Positions 1-8,990 of a stretch of DNA of 64,000 nucleotides are shown one piece after another. The position numbers and the translations under genes are program-made. Below the pieces are notes generated by a model, which saw only the letters and a program-made list of their open reading frames with translations, ran no database searches and was not told the origin of the DNA. Source of the stretch: Thermococcus alcaliphilus. Its GTDB lineage: Archaea > Methanobacteriota_B > Thermococci > Thermococcales > Thermococcaceae. Each line of letters opens with the position of its first letter. The stretch's first letter is position 1. The DNA is taken from positions 62,001-126,000 of the forward strand of contig NZ_JAMXLV010000016.1 in assembly GCF_024054535.1 (NCBI RefSeq), given 5' to 3'.

Positions 1-1
1 A

Positions 2-2884
2 CCCACAATTCAAGTCTCTTTTAACGAACTCACTGACACGACCTTTGCATTCACAATAATGGTGGACTCGATTAGTGGAATTGAATACAAAGTAATAGAC
101 GAATCTATGAGAACTGTTCTCTCTGGAAATGTAGATAACAAATACATCAAGCTATCAAATCTTGAACCTGGAAGGGAATACATTGTCAAACTCTACAAGG
201 ACAATAACCCTTTACTGGAAATTCCCTTCAAAACTTTTAACTCTCTCAATTCAATAGAGGGGTTCAGACTGTTTTACTTCATTGACCTGACTGATACTGT
301 AACAGGCGAAGTAAAGGTAACAATATTTGGACAGTTTAGGAACAGCGGTGAAATTAAACTGAAGAGATTTACTTATTATCACACGCTAGATATTGGAATG
401 AACGTAATCGAAGGACCCAATATAGAGTTCTACAAAGGCTCAGGTAAAACTGACGTTGAAAGAATCGGTTCAAGCATTGGAAGTATTTACATCTATCCGA
501 GCTTTGAAGGTTACTTCAGACTTGAGTATACATGTGATAAGTCCAAAAGGACCGCAGACCCCATTCATGGAGTTTTGGGACACTTATCTAATAGGTACTT
601 CATAGCTTCCCACGAGCAGTTTTTAATTTTCCCTGAAATGAGTATCGATGAGCAACAGGACTGGTTTGCTCTATCAGCAATCACGCCTATCGGGTGGAAA
701 TTGAACACATGGTGGAATCAGTCCAAAATGGGAATACTATACGTTCCGAAAAACAAGGTTAAACCTGCAAGTTATCATTTCTTTGAACAATATGCTGCGA
801 CTCACTTCTATGCTTACAACCCAAAATATTTTGTGGAATATAAGAAAAAGGTTGCCAATACAACTATCCTAGTAATAAAAGAGACAACAATTAAAGATCC
901 TTGGGAGGATTACATATTCAGGATTTACGGGAAACTTGTGGAACATTGGGGGGAGGATATAGACCTCCGGAGATACGACTATAGTAACTACGTTGTAATG
1001 CTTGTTGATGACTCTGATCCGATATGGGCTGGGGAGTATACAGACGCCCAAGGATTCTCAGTATTTGGTGATCCTTTTGAATTTGAAATGGTTGCTCATC
1101 AGATGTTTCATAGATGGAACGGATGGATTACAGGTATCGGAGTAGACATTAACTATAAGGAAGGAGAAAGCCACAAATTCTGGGGGGAAGGATTTAACGA
1201 GTTTTACTGCGACAAAGTCACTACTGAGCTCGGACTCACTAGCCCACACTGGCTCATGACAGAGGTATACTATCCATATTACAGAAAGATTTATGGAACA
1301 GAAAAAGATGGGCCACTGGTATATTATGATCCTAAAAGACAGGATTCACGTTTCCCATATAGTAAAGGTGCTGTAGCAGTCTATTATCTGGATATGAGGT
1401 TAAGAGAGATTACAAATAACAAGCACTCAATAGATGATGTTTTGAAATATTTTCTTAGAAACTGGAAAGAAAGAGATCAGCCGTTCAGTTATGAGAGGTT
1501 CATAGATTATTTGGAAGAACTCGGCGGGAAGGAATTTGCAGAGGAAGCCAGACAAATCATTTATGGAACTAAAGAGATAGTTCTAGATCTCCCCACTCCC
1601 TCGCTAATTCCCGGTTATATTAACACTTTAATCGAGAAATTAGCTCGTGTAGTACCCGATGATTCTAAGTACTATAATCTTCTTGTGAGTGCAAATTCAA
1701 GTTATTTGAGAGGAATGGAGCTTCTCAATAATTACAAATTCAAAGAAGCAGATAAAGAGTTTGAAAAGAGTGTCAAAGCTCTCGATGAATTATACACTCT
1801 GGATTTGGACAATGATGGAGTTAAAGACGTTTCAGAGTTGTTCCTCGGGCTCAACACGAGCTCTTATGACTCTAATAATGATGGGATTCCCGATAAATAC
1901 GAAGTTGCTAAAAGATTTGTGATTGACGGCAACGGAGAAGAATGGGACTACCATAAAATGGTAGAGAAGCTTGAAATAACTTTGGGCTCCTCTGAATACG
2001 TTAAAGACGTCAGACTGTACCAAAACAACAATTATATCTACGGAAAAATTGAGCTTTCAAAACCCGTTTACGACATAGAGCGATATAACATTGTACTACG
2101 TCTGGACTTTGATGGCAACCAGGATACATTTGATGATACTGTAGTCTTCCCACTATTTACAGAGTTTTCCTTCTGGAAAATTAAAGCTCTTTATCCAAGC
2201 ATCCACTGGAGAGGCAAAGCTGGCTATGGAGGCCCATACTATACCTGGGTAGATATGAGAGGGTATGAGGTCATCCACGATAACATGATCGAGTTTAAGA
2301 TTCCTATAAAAACTATCAGAGAATATTACGAGTACTTCTCTTCATACCTTCACACTGCACCTGACAATGTTATCCCGGCATCTCTTGTGTTCACCAAATG
2401 GGCTAACTATTCAAGCATTGATAGAAGCAAAACTACTGGTATTGATTTTAGTTTGGATTTGCATAAGCCTTCTGAGTGGGAGGTAATACGGAGTGCAGAG
2501 ATTATTTATGGAGCAGGCAGAATTGATGAAGAATACTCGAGAGAGCTTTCCAAGTACATAATGAACCCGAAGGTCAAGGCTGATTCAAATGGAGGGCAGG
2601 GAAAGTACTTGATACTCGTTGGGGGTCCGTTGGCGAATCAATTAACGAGAGAATACATGACTTACTTCCCAGTTCAGGTCACGAATGACTTCCCAGGTAA
2701 GGGTAAGGGGGTTATAGAGGCTGTGGTAGTTGACGGAAAAGTTGTGATTCTTTTGGCCGGTTCTGATAGGTTGGGGACTAAGGCTGCTGTTGAAGTGTTC
2801 AAGAAGCTCTCTTATATTCCAAGCAAGCCGATTTTCGTCAGCTGGAACGAAGGACACCCAAAAATCATCGAAACCGAAAATTAG
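2..2884 (+). CDS. Secreted M61-like (glycyl aminopeptidase fold) protein with S-layer-like C-terminus, 5' truncated by window edge
   Basis: The frame is open from base 2, so the N-terminus lies outside the window; the first internal ATG is at 59 and residues are numbered from it. The first ~70 residues look like a fibronectin III-type domain. A gluzincin-like core follows: H347-Q348-x-x-H351 then R-W-N, and E377 in a W-G-E-G-F-N-E-F-Y context, the layout of family M61. The catalytic Glu of HExxH is Gln here (codon CAG at 1100), so peptidase activity is doubtful. Residues ~581-617 hold two D-x-D-x-D-G thrombospondin-3-like calcium loops. The last ~80 residues (start L-I-L-V-G-G-P) resemble the C-terminal region of Thermococcales S-layer and secreted proteins. 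Probably exported; substrate unknown. Confidence 0.8.
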   Translation, partial: PTIQVSFNELTDTTFAFTIMVDSISGIEYKVIDESMRTVLSGNVDNKYIKLSNLEPGREYIVKLYKDNNPLLEIPFKTFNSLNSIEGFRLFYFIDLTDTVTGEVKVTIFGQFRNSGEIKLKRFTYYHTLDIGMNVIEGPNIEFYKGSGKTDVERIGSSIGSIYIYPSFEGYFRLEYTCDKSKRTADPIHGVLGHLSNRYFIASHEQFLIFPEMSIDEQQDWFALSAITPIGWKLNTWWNQSKMGILYVPKNKVKPASYHFFEQYAATHFYAYNPKYFVEYKKKVANTTILVIKETTIKDPWEDYIFRIYGKLVEHWGEDIDLRRYDYSNYVVMLVDDSDPIWAGEYTDAQGFSVFGDPFEFEMVAHQMFHRWNGWITGIGVDINYKEGESHKFWGEGFNEFYCDKVTTELGLTSPHWLMTEVYYPYYRKIYGTEKDGPLVYYDPKRQDSRFPYSKGAVAVYYLDMRLREITNNKHSIDDVLKYFLRNWKERDQPFSYERFIDYLEELGGKEFAEEARQIIYGTKEIVLDLPTPSLIPGYINTLIEKLARVVPDDSKYYNLLVSANSSYLRGMELLNNYKFKEADKEFEKSVKALDELYTLDLDNDGVKDVSELFLGLNTSSYDSNNDGIPDKYEVAKRFVIDGNGEEWDYHKMVEKLEITLGSSEYVKDVRLYQNNNYIYGKIELSKPVYDIERYNIVLRLDFDGNQDTFDDTVVFPLFTEFSFWKIKALYPSIHWRGKAGYGGPYYTWVDMRGYEVIHDNMIEFKIPIKTIREYYEYFSSYLHTAPDNVIPASLVFTKWANYSSIDRSKTTGIDFSLDLHKPSEWEVIRSAEIIYGAGRIDEEYSRELSKYIMNPKVKADSNGGQGKYLILVGGPLANQLTREYMTYFPVQVTNDFPGKGKGVIEAVVVDGKVVILLAGSDRLGTKAAVEVFKKLSYIPSKPIFVSWNEGHPKIIETEN

Positions 2885-2937
2885 AATAGCAACTACCAAC
2901 ATTAGCCCTCCATTTCATTTTATGCAATATAAAATCT

Positions 2938-4032
2938 TCACCCCTTAAATCTCAGAACATGGATGTCTCTAACAACCCTGTGCCTCTCTTCAAAGTCTGT
3001 GTATCTCCCTAAAACTTCAAAGCCGAGCTTTCCAAGCCACTTTCTATCCTTGCGATAGATCCTCCCATCGCCGAGCTTGTATGCTGGAAAAACAAACACG
3101 ACCTTTCCGTTTCTCTTCAAAACGTCTCTAAAGCTATCAAAAACCTGATAATAAAATCTATCAAGCTCGTTGGCAAGCTTTATTGCCTCACCTTTTGTGG
3201 GATGATGCTTTAAGGGCTTACCCATATAGGGCTCAGTAACAATAGCGTCAAACCTAATTCTAAAGCACCTTTTGAGCTTTCTCGCATCACATACTTCAAG
3301 ATGGGCTGTTCTTTTTACTTTAAATTCCTTCTTCAACCACTTCAGGTTTTCTTTGGCTCCATGAATAGCTTTTGGATTGGAATCACTCCCGTAAGCATTT
3401 AACCCTTGAAGCAAAAACTCCTGCACTATAGTCCCTATCCCGCAGAAGGGATCAAGGAAATTGCCCCGCTTTACCTCTGTGAGGTTAACCATTATTCTCG
3501 CTAAACGCGGGGGAATTGAGAAGATTGCCCTCTGTACGGGTCTTTCAACATCAAGCTTTTTAAGTTCAAATGGGTCAGTTATGGCCACTGTTTCTCCCAC
3601 GTAGAGCTTCTCTCCAAACAGAAAGACAAAATCCTTAACCTCGGGAAAGCCCTTCAAGATGAGCTCAGAGGGCATTGCATAGACCTTTGCGGGTTTGAAA
3701 AACTTGCTTGTGCCCTGAGATTTGAGGTGCTTCTTTATTTCGCTCCCAAGTTTTCTCCAGAGCTTCCAGTCTTCTTTTCCATAGATGCTCACAGTGAACA
3801 GCTTCGCATACTCTAAGTCTTTTATCACCTCTTCCCCTTCTCCAATAATTTTCACGAGTTTTAGCGAACCGCCAAGCTTGTGAAAAAGCCTTTCTACGCT
3901 TCTATCACTTTCAAAAACTATCCAATCTTTTGAGCTCTCAACTACACTAACTTTTAGCCCAAATCTCCTCACAAAAGCCCAGAATTCAGCTTCACTAAGC
4001 TTTGGGTTCTTTCCATAGATGAGCGCATACAT
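2938..4032 (-). CDS. Trm11/Trm-G10-like RNA (guanine-N2) methyltransferase family protein
   Basis: A 364-aa SAM-dependent methyltransferase. The N-terminal ~150 residues correspond to the RNA-binding half of the COG1041/Trm11 group. The Rossmann domain starts with D194-P-F-C-G-I-G-T; the amino-methylation motif is T-E-P-Y-M-G (266-271) where Trm11 enzymes have D-P-P-Y. That variant is seen in archaeal relatives whose exact target is less clear, so tRNA G10 is only a possibility. No clear ribosome site precedes the ATG, but a TATA-like TTTTTAAAT lies about 25 nt upstream, which suggests a leaderless transcript. Divergent from the methyltransferase at 4128. Confidence 0.75.
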   Translation of the reverse strand: MYALIYGKNPKLSEAEFWAFVRRFGLKVSVVESSKDWIVFESDRSVERLFHKLGGSLKLVKIIGEGEEVIKDLEYAKLFTVSIYGKEDWKLWRKLGSEIKKHLKSQGTSKFFKPAKVYAMPSELILKGFPEVKDFVFLFGEKLYVGETVAITDPFELKKLDVERPVQRAIFSIPPRLARIMVNLTEVKRGNFLDPFCGIGTIVQEFLLQGLNAYGSDSNPKAIHGAKENLKWLKKEFKVKRTAHLEVCDARKLKRCFRIRFDAIVTEPYMGKPLKHHPTKGEAIKLANELDRFYYQVFDSFRDVLKRNGKVVFVFPAYKLGDGRIYRKDRKWLGKLGFEVLGRYTDFEERHRVVRDIHVLRFKG

Positions 4033-4127
4033 GATGGGAAGTTCATTGGGGGATTTAAAAAGCTTTGGAGCCGAGAAAACAAAACTCTTAAATTATCCCG
4101 CTAATTATTGTCTTCCGGTGGATTCTT

Positions 4128-4919
4128 ATGAGCCTTGAAGAACTTTATCGCTACCTCCACTGGCGAATGGATCCAGAAGATGAAAGGGCGGTATTAAGGT
4201 TTTGGCGAATCGTGGAGGTGTTTGAAAAGCTCAAAAACAAAGGACTGCTGCCCGATAAGCCAAGGGTTCTAGATATTTGTGCGGGAACAGGCATAGCTGG
4301 AGTTGCCATGGCAAAGGCAGCAGATGCAAAAGCCCTTACCGTTCTTGATGCGAGAGAGGAAGACCTAAAGAAAGTTGGGAAGTGGATTGAAATAGCGGAT
4401 TTAGACTTAAAGCCAGACATAATTGTCGGAGACGCAAGGAATGTGGCAGAACTTGCCGATGAGCATGACATAGCCCTTCTCTGGGGCTTGACAATGCCTC
4501 ATTTTGACGCCTTTGACACCGTAAAGCTCTTTGCCGGCGTTGCTTCAATCCTGAGCGATGATGGAATGTTTCTCCTTGAAGAATCTGACAGAGTTTATGG
4601 GATATTCTACCGAGTGGGATACAAGGATATGCTCGTTGAGACCAGAACAGATGAATACACCCTCATCTCGGTTCACGAAGGTTATGACCCAATTAGAGGA
4701 GTTTTTAAGAGAACTTACTATAAGCTCCCAGGGTTTGAGAAAGTCACAGAGCAGGAACACAGGCTTTGGGACTTGGCTTCTCAGCTCTCACTTGGGAGTG
4801 TATTCTTTAGGGAGTACGAAGCTATAACTCCAGCTGAACATGGAGTAAGTGGAGTTTCTACAGTTTTATATTTCAGGAAGCCGAGAAAAAGAATAGCAAG
4901 GGAAATTCTGGAGGGGTAG
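4128..4919 (+). CDS. Class I SAM-dependent methyltransferase
   Basis: 263 aa. Motif I is V-L-D-I-C-A-G-T-G-I-A-G (residues 47-58), followed by an acidic motif II (L-D-A-R-E-E-D) and an I-V-G-D-A-R motif III, so SAM binding is well supported. The substrate is not evident. GGTGG lies a few bases before the ATG. The stop is followed almost at once by the GTG start of the YjbQ gene, so the two are probably co-transcribed. Confidence 0.8.
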   Translation: MSLEELYRYLHWRMDPEDERAVLRFWRIVEVFEKLKNKGLLPDKPRVLDICAGTGIAGVAMAKAADAKALTVLDAREEDLKKVGKWIEIADLDLKPDIIVGDARNVAELADEHDIALLWGLTMPHFDAFDTVKLFAGVASILSDDGMFLLEESDRVYGIFYRVGYKDMLVETRTDEYTLISVHEGYDPIRGVFKRTYYKLPGFEKVTEQEHRLWDLASQLSLGSVFFREYEAITPAEHGVSGVSTVLYFRKPRKRIAREILEG

Positions 4920-4921
4920 AG

Positions 4922-5323
4922 GTGATCTTCGAGATTGAGATTTCAACAAAAGAGGAGTTTGAACTTATTGACATCACTCCCTTGGTAAACGAGAAGATAA
5001 GGGAGAGCGGGATAAAAGAAGGGATAGCCGTAATTTTTACTCGGCATACTACAACAGCCCTCTTCATAAACGAGAACGAAAGCGGCCTGCTTGAGGACGT
5101 TAGGGAATTTCTCCAAAGCCTTGTGCCTAAGGGAAAAGGCTACAGACACGACAGGATAGACAGCAACGCCCACTCCCATCTGAGGAGCATCCTTCTAAGC
5201 CCAAGCTTAGCAGTTCCTATAAAAGATGGGAAGCTCTTGCTTGGGACGTGGCAGAGTGTGATCTTTGCCGAGCTAGATGGACCAAGAAGAAGGAGAGTTT
5301 TTGTAAAGCTCTGCAAGTGTTAA
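4922..5323 (+). CDS. YjbQ/UPF0047 family protein
   Basis: 133 aa, the usual family length. Family hallmarks are R-H-T-T-T-A-L-F-I-N-E-N-E near residue 40, a central H-x-x-x-N-A-H-S-H-L-R stretch, and the C-terminal L-G-T-W-Q-S-V-I-F-A-E-L-D-G-P-R-x-R. Bacterial YjbQ can have thiamine-phosphate synthase activity, but the physiological role is unsettled. The start is a GTG two bases after the upstream stop; the Shine-Dalgarno sequence (GGAGGGGTAGAGG) overlaps the end of the methyltransferase gene. Confidence 0.85.
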   Translation: MIFEIEISTKEEFELIDITPLVNEKIRESGIKEGIAVIFTRHTTTALFINENESGLLEDVREFLQSLVPKGKGYRHDRIDSNAHSHLRSILLSPSLAVPIKDGKLLLGTWQSVIFAELDGPRRRRVFVKLCKC

Positions 5324-5391
5324 AATTTTCAATACTGTGCCGCAAAAAACCTTAAATCCACCTAAGATCTAAAAAGGCCGAGGGGATTGCA

Positions 5392-6018
5392 ATGCTCGAA
5401 ATCCTGAATAAGTTAAAACCTGGAGAGATTGTGCTGGTGGAGTATTCATCAAAAGATGATCCTTCGCTGTTTTTTATTGAGACAATGAAATGGGCTGAGC
5501 TTCGAAATTATCAAGTGCTGATTACTGATCTACTTAATCGCATAGAGTTATGTCTGAAAAGAGTGAGTATGAAAAACTTTCAATGTGAAGCTCTCAAGAA
5601 AGCAAACTTTATCGAAATTGGTTATCATGAACTGCCAGAGGTAAATATGATCGGATTTTTAAGAGCGGACAGAGAACTGCCCGCGTTGTTTAAAGCGTAT
5701 AGAGAACTCTTTGAGGAAGTTGTAAGCAAGCAATTTACCGTAATATTAGTAACAGGGATAGAAAGATGGATTCTTATGAGAAACGAAGGGATTCCGTTTG
5801 TTAACGCTCTCTCAACGTTTTTAGGAGACACCCGCAGGATAGCTTTCTATTTCGTAAACAGAGATGTCCTAAGCGGAAATAATAGAGAAGTTCTCTCACT
5901 GCTGGAAGACCTCGCAACAACGATCATAGAATTCAAAAAAGACAATAAGAGAAAGCTCGTGATTACTAAAGCATTGAACACGGACTTAGAGGACTATGAG
6001 ATGGAGCTGTATCCTTGA
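5392..6018 (+). CDS. DUF257 family protein
   Basis: 208 aa. The pattern (L-K-P-G-E-I-V-L-V-E-Y-S-S near the N-terminus, I-G-Y-H-E-L-P-E-V in the middle, and a RecA/KaiC-like alternation of strands and helices without a good Walker A) fits DUF257, a family largely confined to Thermococcales. Function unknown. A TATA-like CTTAAATC and a GAGG ribosome site precede the ATG. It stands alone, with 68 bp upstream and 231 bp downstream. Confidence 0.7.
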   Translation: MLEILNKLKPGEIVLVEYSSKDDPSLFFIETMKWAELRNYQVLITDLLNRIELCLKRVSMKNFQCEALKKANFIEIGYHELPEVNMIGFLRADRELPALFKAYRELFEEVVSKQFTVILVTGIERWILMRNEGIPFVNALSTFLGDTRRIAFYFVNRDVLSGNNREVLSLLEDLATTIIEFKKDNKRKLVITKALNTDLEDYEMELYP

Positions 6019-6249
6019 AAACTGCAGCTTTTCAACTCTTTTCCGTTTGGACAGAGAAGCTAGAAATCCAGAGGAAAGAGATAAAATATACGGATTAATG
6101 AACTTTCAGAGAAGTATCATCTAATTGCTATTTACTCTAGAATTAGGCAAAAAGTTTTATCACCTTAACTCCAAAGTAAAACATAAGCCCTCCTGATCAT
6201 TTCTAATCAGAAACCCTATATTATTTGATCAACAATATATGGTAGTGGG

Positions 6250-6702
6250 ATGAAGATGCCAGAAGACCAAGATATCGAGAAGCTCTCAGAGGAAGTCAAA
6301 ACCTTAAGAAAAGCCCTAAACGAATTGATGGCAAGCTTTGAATTAGTCTCAAGGCTGGCAGAAAATTATCTCCGTCTCATCAACATCTACGCGCAATATG
6401 GAGGATTAGGAATAGACGTAGTCGTGCCAGAGATAAGGCATGACCCCATAGCAAGGGAAATCGTGCGAATTCTCTTTGATTTGAGAAGCGCGAACATAAG
6501 CCAGATCACTCAGGAGCTAAAAAGAAGAAGGGGCAAAGCTTCGCGAAACACCGTTAGGGAAAAGATACATCACCTAATTGAGCTTAACGTTGTTGAAGAA
6601 GTTGATGGTGAGAAGGGAAAAGCCTATGCACTCAGAAAAGAGGTGCTCAATAAGTGGTTTGATTTGATCGGAATCCCAATTAAGTTTGACCAAACAGAAT
6701 AA
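6250..6702 (+). CDS. Winged helix-turn-helix DNA-binding protein with N-terminal coiled coil
   Basis: 150 aa. Residues ~5-50 form a charged heptad-like coiled coil. Residues ~70-135 read as a winged HTH: a helix with I-V-R-I-L-F-D-L-R, an S-Q-I-T-Q-E-L recognition region, N-T-V-R-E-K-I-H-H-L, and a V-V-E-E-V-D wing. Probably a small archaeal transcription regulator. A run of acidic, coiled-coil or basic small proteins follows at once, suggesting a three-gene operon. Confidence 0.65.
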   Translation: MKMPEDQDIEKLSEEVKTLRKALNELMASFELVSRLAENYLRLINIYAQYGGLGIDVVVPEIRHDPIAREIVRILFDLRSANISQITQELKRRRGKASRNTVREKIHHLIELNVVEEVDGEKGKAYALRKEVLNKWFDLIGIPIKFDQTE

Positions 6703-6719
6703 TTATTGAGGTGATTGAA

Positions 6720-7304
6720 ATGGAATTTGATGAGAAATTTGGTGAAGAAATAAGGAAAAAAATTGAAGAAGCCATGGAAAGTGAAACAGGGGCAAAGAAA
6801 TTCATAGAAGAGACGATCAGAGAGCTCACGAAAGAACTCAAGGAAGCTAAGAGCAAAGAAGACATGGAGCTCATCGAGAAGAAGATCGAAATGCTTGAGG
6901 AGATGCTCAAAACCTACCAGAAGGGCAAAGGAGATGAGGAGGACATTAAGGAACTTCAACAGGTGCTTGGAACCGTTTCAGAACACTTACCAAAAATAAT
7001 GGACTCCATTTTTGGACCAATAAAGGAGCTCCTAAACGATGTCTATGACCCAGAAAAGGCAGAGAAGTTCGGCAAAAATGTTGCAAACTTTTACAAAGAG
7101 CTTGTAGGAGCTGGGATGGATCCGGATAAGGCATTTGAACTTACAAAAGAGTACATGGAAAGCATGAATATCATAAAGACCCTTGTTGCAGCGTTTATGA
7201 AAGAGAGAATGGGTAAGCTTGAAGGCCTCAAAGACCTCGGGAACATCGGAAAGAAAAAGAAGATAGAGATAGAGGAAGAGGAGGAGTTTGAGGAGGAGCT
7301 CTGA
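6720..7304 (+). CDS. Acidic coiled-coil protein, unknown function
   Basis: 194 aa from the ATG at 6720, chosen because GAGGTG sits 6 nt upstream; an in-frame GTG at 6711 lies inside that ribosome site. The first ~75 residues are almost continuous E/K-rich helix, the middle is a softer helical domain, and the tail is K-K-K-K followed by a run of acidic residues. No enzyme motif is visible. Its stop overlaps the ATG of the next gene (TGATG), so the two are coupled. Confidence 0.6.
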   Translation: MEFDEKFGEEIRKKIEEAMESETGAKKFIEETIRELTKELKEAKSKEDMELIEKKIEMLEEMLKTYQKGKGDEEDIKELQQVLGTVSEHLPKIMDSIFGPIKELLNDVYDPEKAEKFGKNVANFYKELVGAGMDPDKAFELTKEYMESMNIIKTLVAAFMKERMGKLEGLKDLGNIGKKKKIEIEEEEEFEEEL

Positions 7305-7576
7305 TGTTTTCGCTCTTTTTTTCCTTCCTTCGACTGCTCATGATAATTCCAAAAACACTGTGGCAGCTGGCGGGGATGAAAAGGGCCGTTAAGAGGGCAA
7401 AAAGAAAGTTTAAGAAAACATTGATCAAGAACGGCTTCCCCAGAGAGCTTGCAGAAGAACTTGCAAATGAATACGCTATTTTGGATGAAATGCTGAGCAT
7501 TAGGGGAATTTTAAAGTTAATCAAGACCTCCTGGCGTACTGAGCGTAATACGCCAGCTTTTCTAAAAGCTCGTTAA
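7304..7576 (+). CDS. Small basic membrane-associated hypothetical protein
   Basis: 90 aa. A hydrophobic N-terminal segment (~residues 2-20) is followed by a strongly basic K/R helix (A-V-K-R-A-K-R-K-F-K-K) and an amphipathic end. The start overlaps the upstream acidic coiled-coil gene, and an acidic/basic neighbour pair suggests the products may interact. The last ~56 nt overlap the 3' end of the convergent GTPase gene, so the true end could be affected by an undetected frameshift. Confidence 0.5.
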   Translation: MFSLFFSFLRLLMIIPKTLWQLAGMKRAVKRAKRKFKKTLIKNGFPRELAEELANEYAILDEMLSIRGILKLIKTSWRTERNTPAFLKAR

Positions 7577-8087
7577 ACCCTTCATAGGTAACCAGTGATA
7601 GCAGTATTGGCTCTTGCTCAAGTCTCTTCTTGATGATTTCTCTAAGCTCCTCGGCCTTTTCTCTCGACACAAGGTCTATCTTATTGACAACAACTATTAT
7701 CGGCTTATCGTATCTGAACTTTAGCAGATGATGTAGCTTTTCCATTCCCCTGTGAAGGCCATATTGGGCATCTATCATATGAATAACTATGTCCGCTGAG
7801 ACGATTTCGTTCAGGAGCTCTTTGAACTTCTCCTCGCTCAGAACTTTCCCTCTAAGTTCATGCTGTGGGTCATACAGTCCAGCTGTATCAATTAAAACCA
7901 GCTCGTCAGCACCTCCAAAAGGGTTCTTCATTGTTTTTGGAATCTTAACCATCCCAAAAGCCCTTCTTATGACTCCTTTTGTGGTGCCGGGGATAGGCTG
8001 CGTTTCAGAGATTTTTCTCCCAAGGAGGGCATTCATAAGTGTGGATTTGCCTACATTTTCAGCACCGATAATCGCAACCTTTATCAT
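7521..8087 (-). CDS. Small Era/Obg-like GTPase
   Basis: 188 aa from the ATG at 8087. A longer in-frame extension to 8306 is rejected because it would overlap the next gene, and a good GGTGAGAGAG ribosome site precedes M-I-K-V-A-I-I-G. GTPase motifs are G1 G-A-E-N-V-G-K-S-T at the N-terminus, a G2-region threonine, G3 D-T-A-G-L and G4 N-K-I-D. No extra domain follows, so it is a minimal G domain. Divergent from the OB-fold gene at 8133. Confidence 0.8.
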   Translation of the reverse strand: MIKVAIIGAENVGKSTLMNALLGRKISETQPIPGTTKGVIRRAFGMVKIPKTMKNPFGGADELVLIDTAGLYDPQHELRGKVLSEEKFKELLNEIVSADIVIHMIDAQYGLHRGMEKLHHLLKFRYDKPIIVVVNKIDLVSREKAEELREIIKKRLEQEPILLSLVTYEGFNELLEKLAYYAQYARRS

Positions 8088-8132
8088 CTCTCTCACCCAA
8101 AATATTTTCACGATAGTTAAGTTATAAGGGTG

Positions 8133-8450
8133 ATGGGAGTGAAGAGAACTAAGTTTGGTCACAACTATTATTACATCCTTACGATTGACGAGCTCAAAAA
8201 TGGCAATTTTAGGGGAAAAAACGTCGTTATAGAAGGGATTGTAGAGGACAAGCCAAAGATTGAGTTCCTCCCCATGGAACTGCCGAGTTATAGAGCAACT
8301 TTCCATATTTCTGGCTTAAAAATAGAGTTCTCCGGCACTCCCAACGTAGGTAAGGGAGAGACCGTTAAAGTTTATGGAAGGTTCGTGGGAGATGGGATAA
8401 TAGCTAAAGCCATTGAAACAGAAAGAGTCCTCTACGTGACGGAGGAATAA
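8133..8450 (+). CDS. OB-fold-like small protein
   Basis: 105 aa from the ATG at 8133; a GTG directly before it is an alternative. The alternating strands, with V-V-I-E-G-I-V and V-K-V-Y-G-R-F separated by ~40 residues, look like an OB-fold nucleic-acid-binding domain, but no diagnostic motif fixes the partner. It is followed after 2 nt by the HD nucleotidase gene and so probably shares its transcript. Confidence 0.5.
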   Translation: MGVKRTKFGHNYYYILTIDELKNGNFRGKNVVIEGIVEDKPKIEFLPMELPSYRATFHISGLKIEFSGTPNVGKGETVKVYGRFVGDGIIAKAIETERVLYVTEE

Positions 8451-8452
8451 GA

Positions 8453-8986
8453 ATGTTAAACCTTTTTGCAGAGGCTGGGAGGTTAAAAAAGCTCCCCAGA
8501 ATGGGATGGTTGCTTAGAGGAGTTCAAAGCCCAGAAAGCGTCGCGGAACATACATTTAGGGTGGCTTTTATAACCCTATTCTTGGGAGACGAACTGAGAA
8601 AAAGAGGAATGGAAATAAACGTCGAGAAAGCGCTGAAGATAGCTATCCTCCACGATCTTGCTGAGGCAAGGATCACTGATTTGCCCCTTGAGGCGCAGAA
8701 GTATGTGGATAAGAAGAAAGCCGAGAGAAAGGCCATGGTGGACATTCTCGGCGCTGAGAGGGTAGAATATTTCAAGCTTTTTCAAGAGTATGAAGAAGAA
8801 AAAAGTCCAGAGGGAAGGCTTGTCAAGTTTGCCGACAAGCTTGAAATGGTTCTCCAAGCATGGGAATACGAAAAAGCAGGGTCAAAAGGCTTGGAAGAGT
8901 TTTGGGAAGCCTTGGATTATTTGAAGAAAAGTGAATTTTACCCATATTTTAAAGAGCTCGTTGATAAGCTGGAAAGGCTGAGGTGA
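8453..8986 (+). CDS. HD-domain phosphohydrolase (YfbR-like 5'-deoxynucleotidase family)
   Basis: 177 aa, typical for the family. The metal site is readable: E-S-V-A-E-H-T-F-R (first His), A-I-L-H-D-L-A-E-A (HD pair), and V-K-F-A-D-K-L-E near residue 124 (distal Asp). YfbR relatives hydrolyse deoxynucleoside 5'-monophosphates; substrate range is not shown by sequence. It lies between the OB-fold gene and the MBL hydrolase, with a 4-nt gap to the latter. Confidence 0.8.
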   Translation: MLNLFAEAGRLKKLPRMGWLLRGVQSPESVAEHTFRVAFITLFLGDELRKRGMEINVEKALKIAILHDLAEARITDLPLEAQKYVDKKKAERKAMVDILGAERVEYFKLFQEYEEEKSPEGRLVKFADKLEMVLQAWEYEKAGSKGLEEFWEALDYLKKSEFYPYFKELVDKLERLR

Positions 8987-8990
8987 TTTT

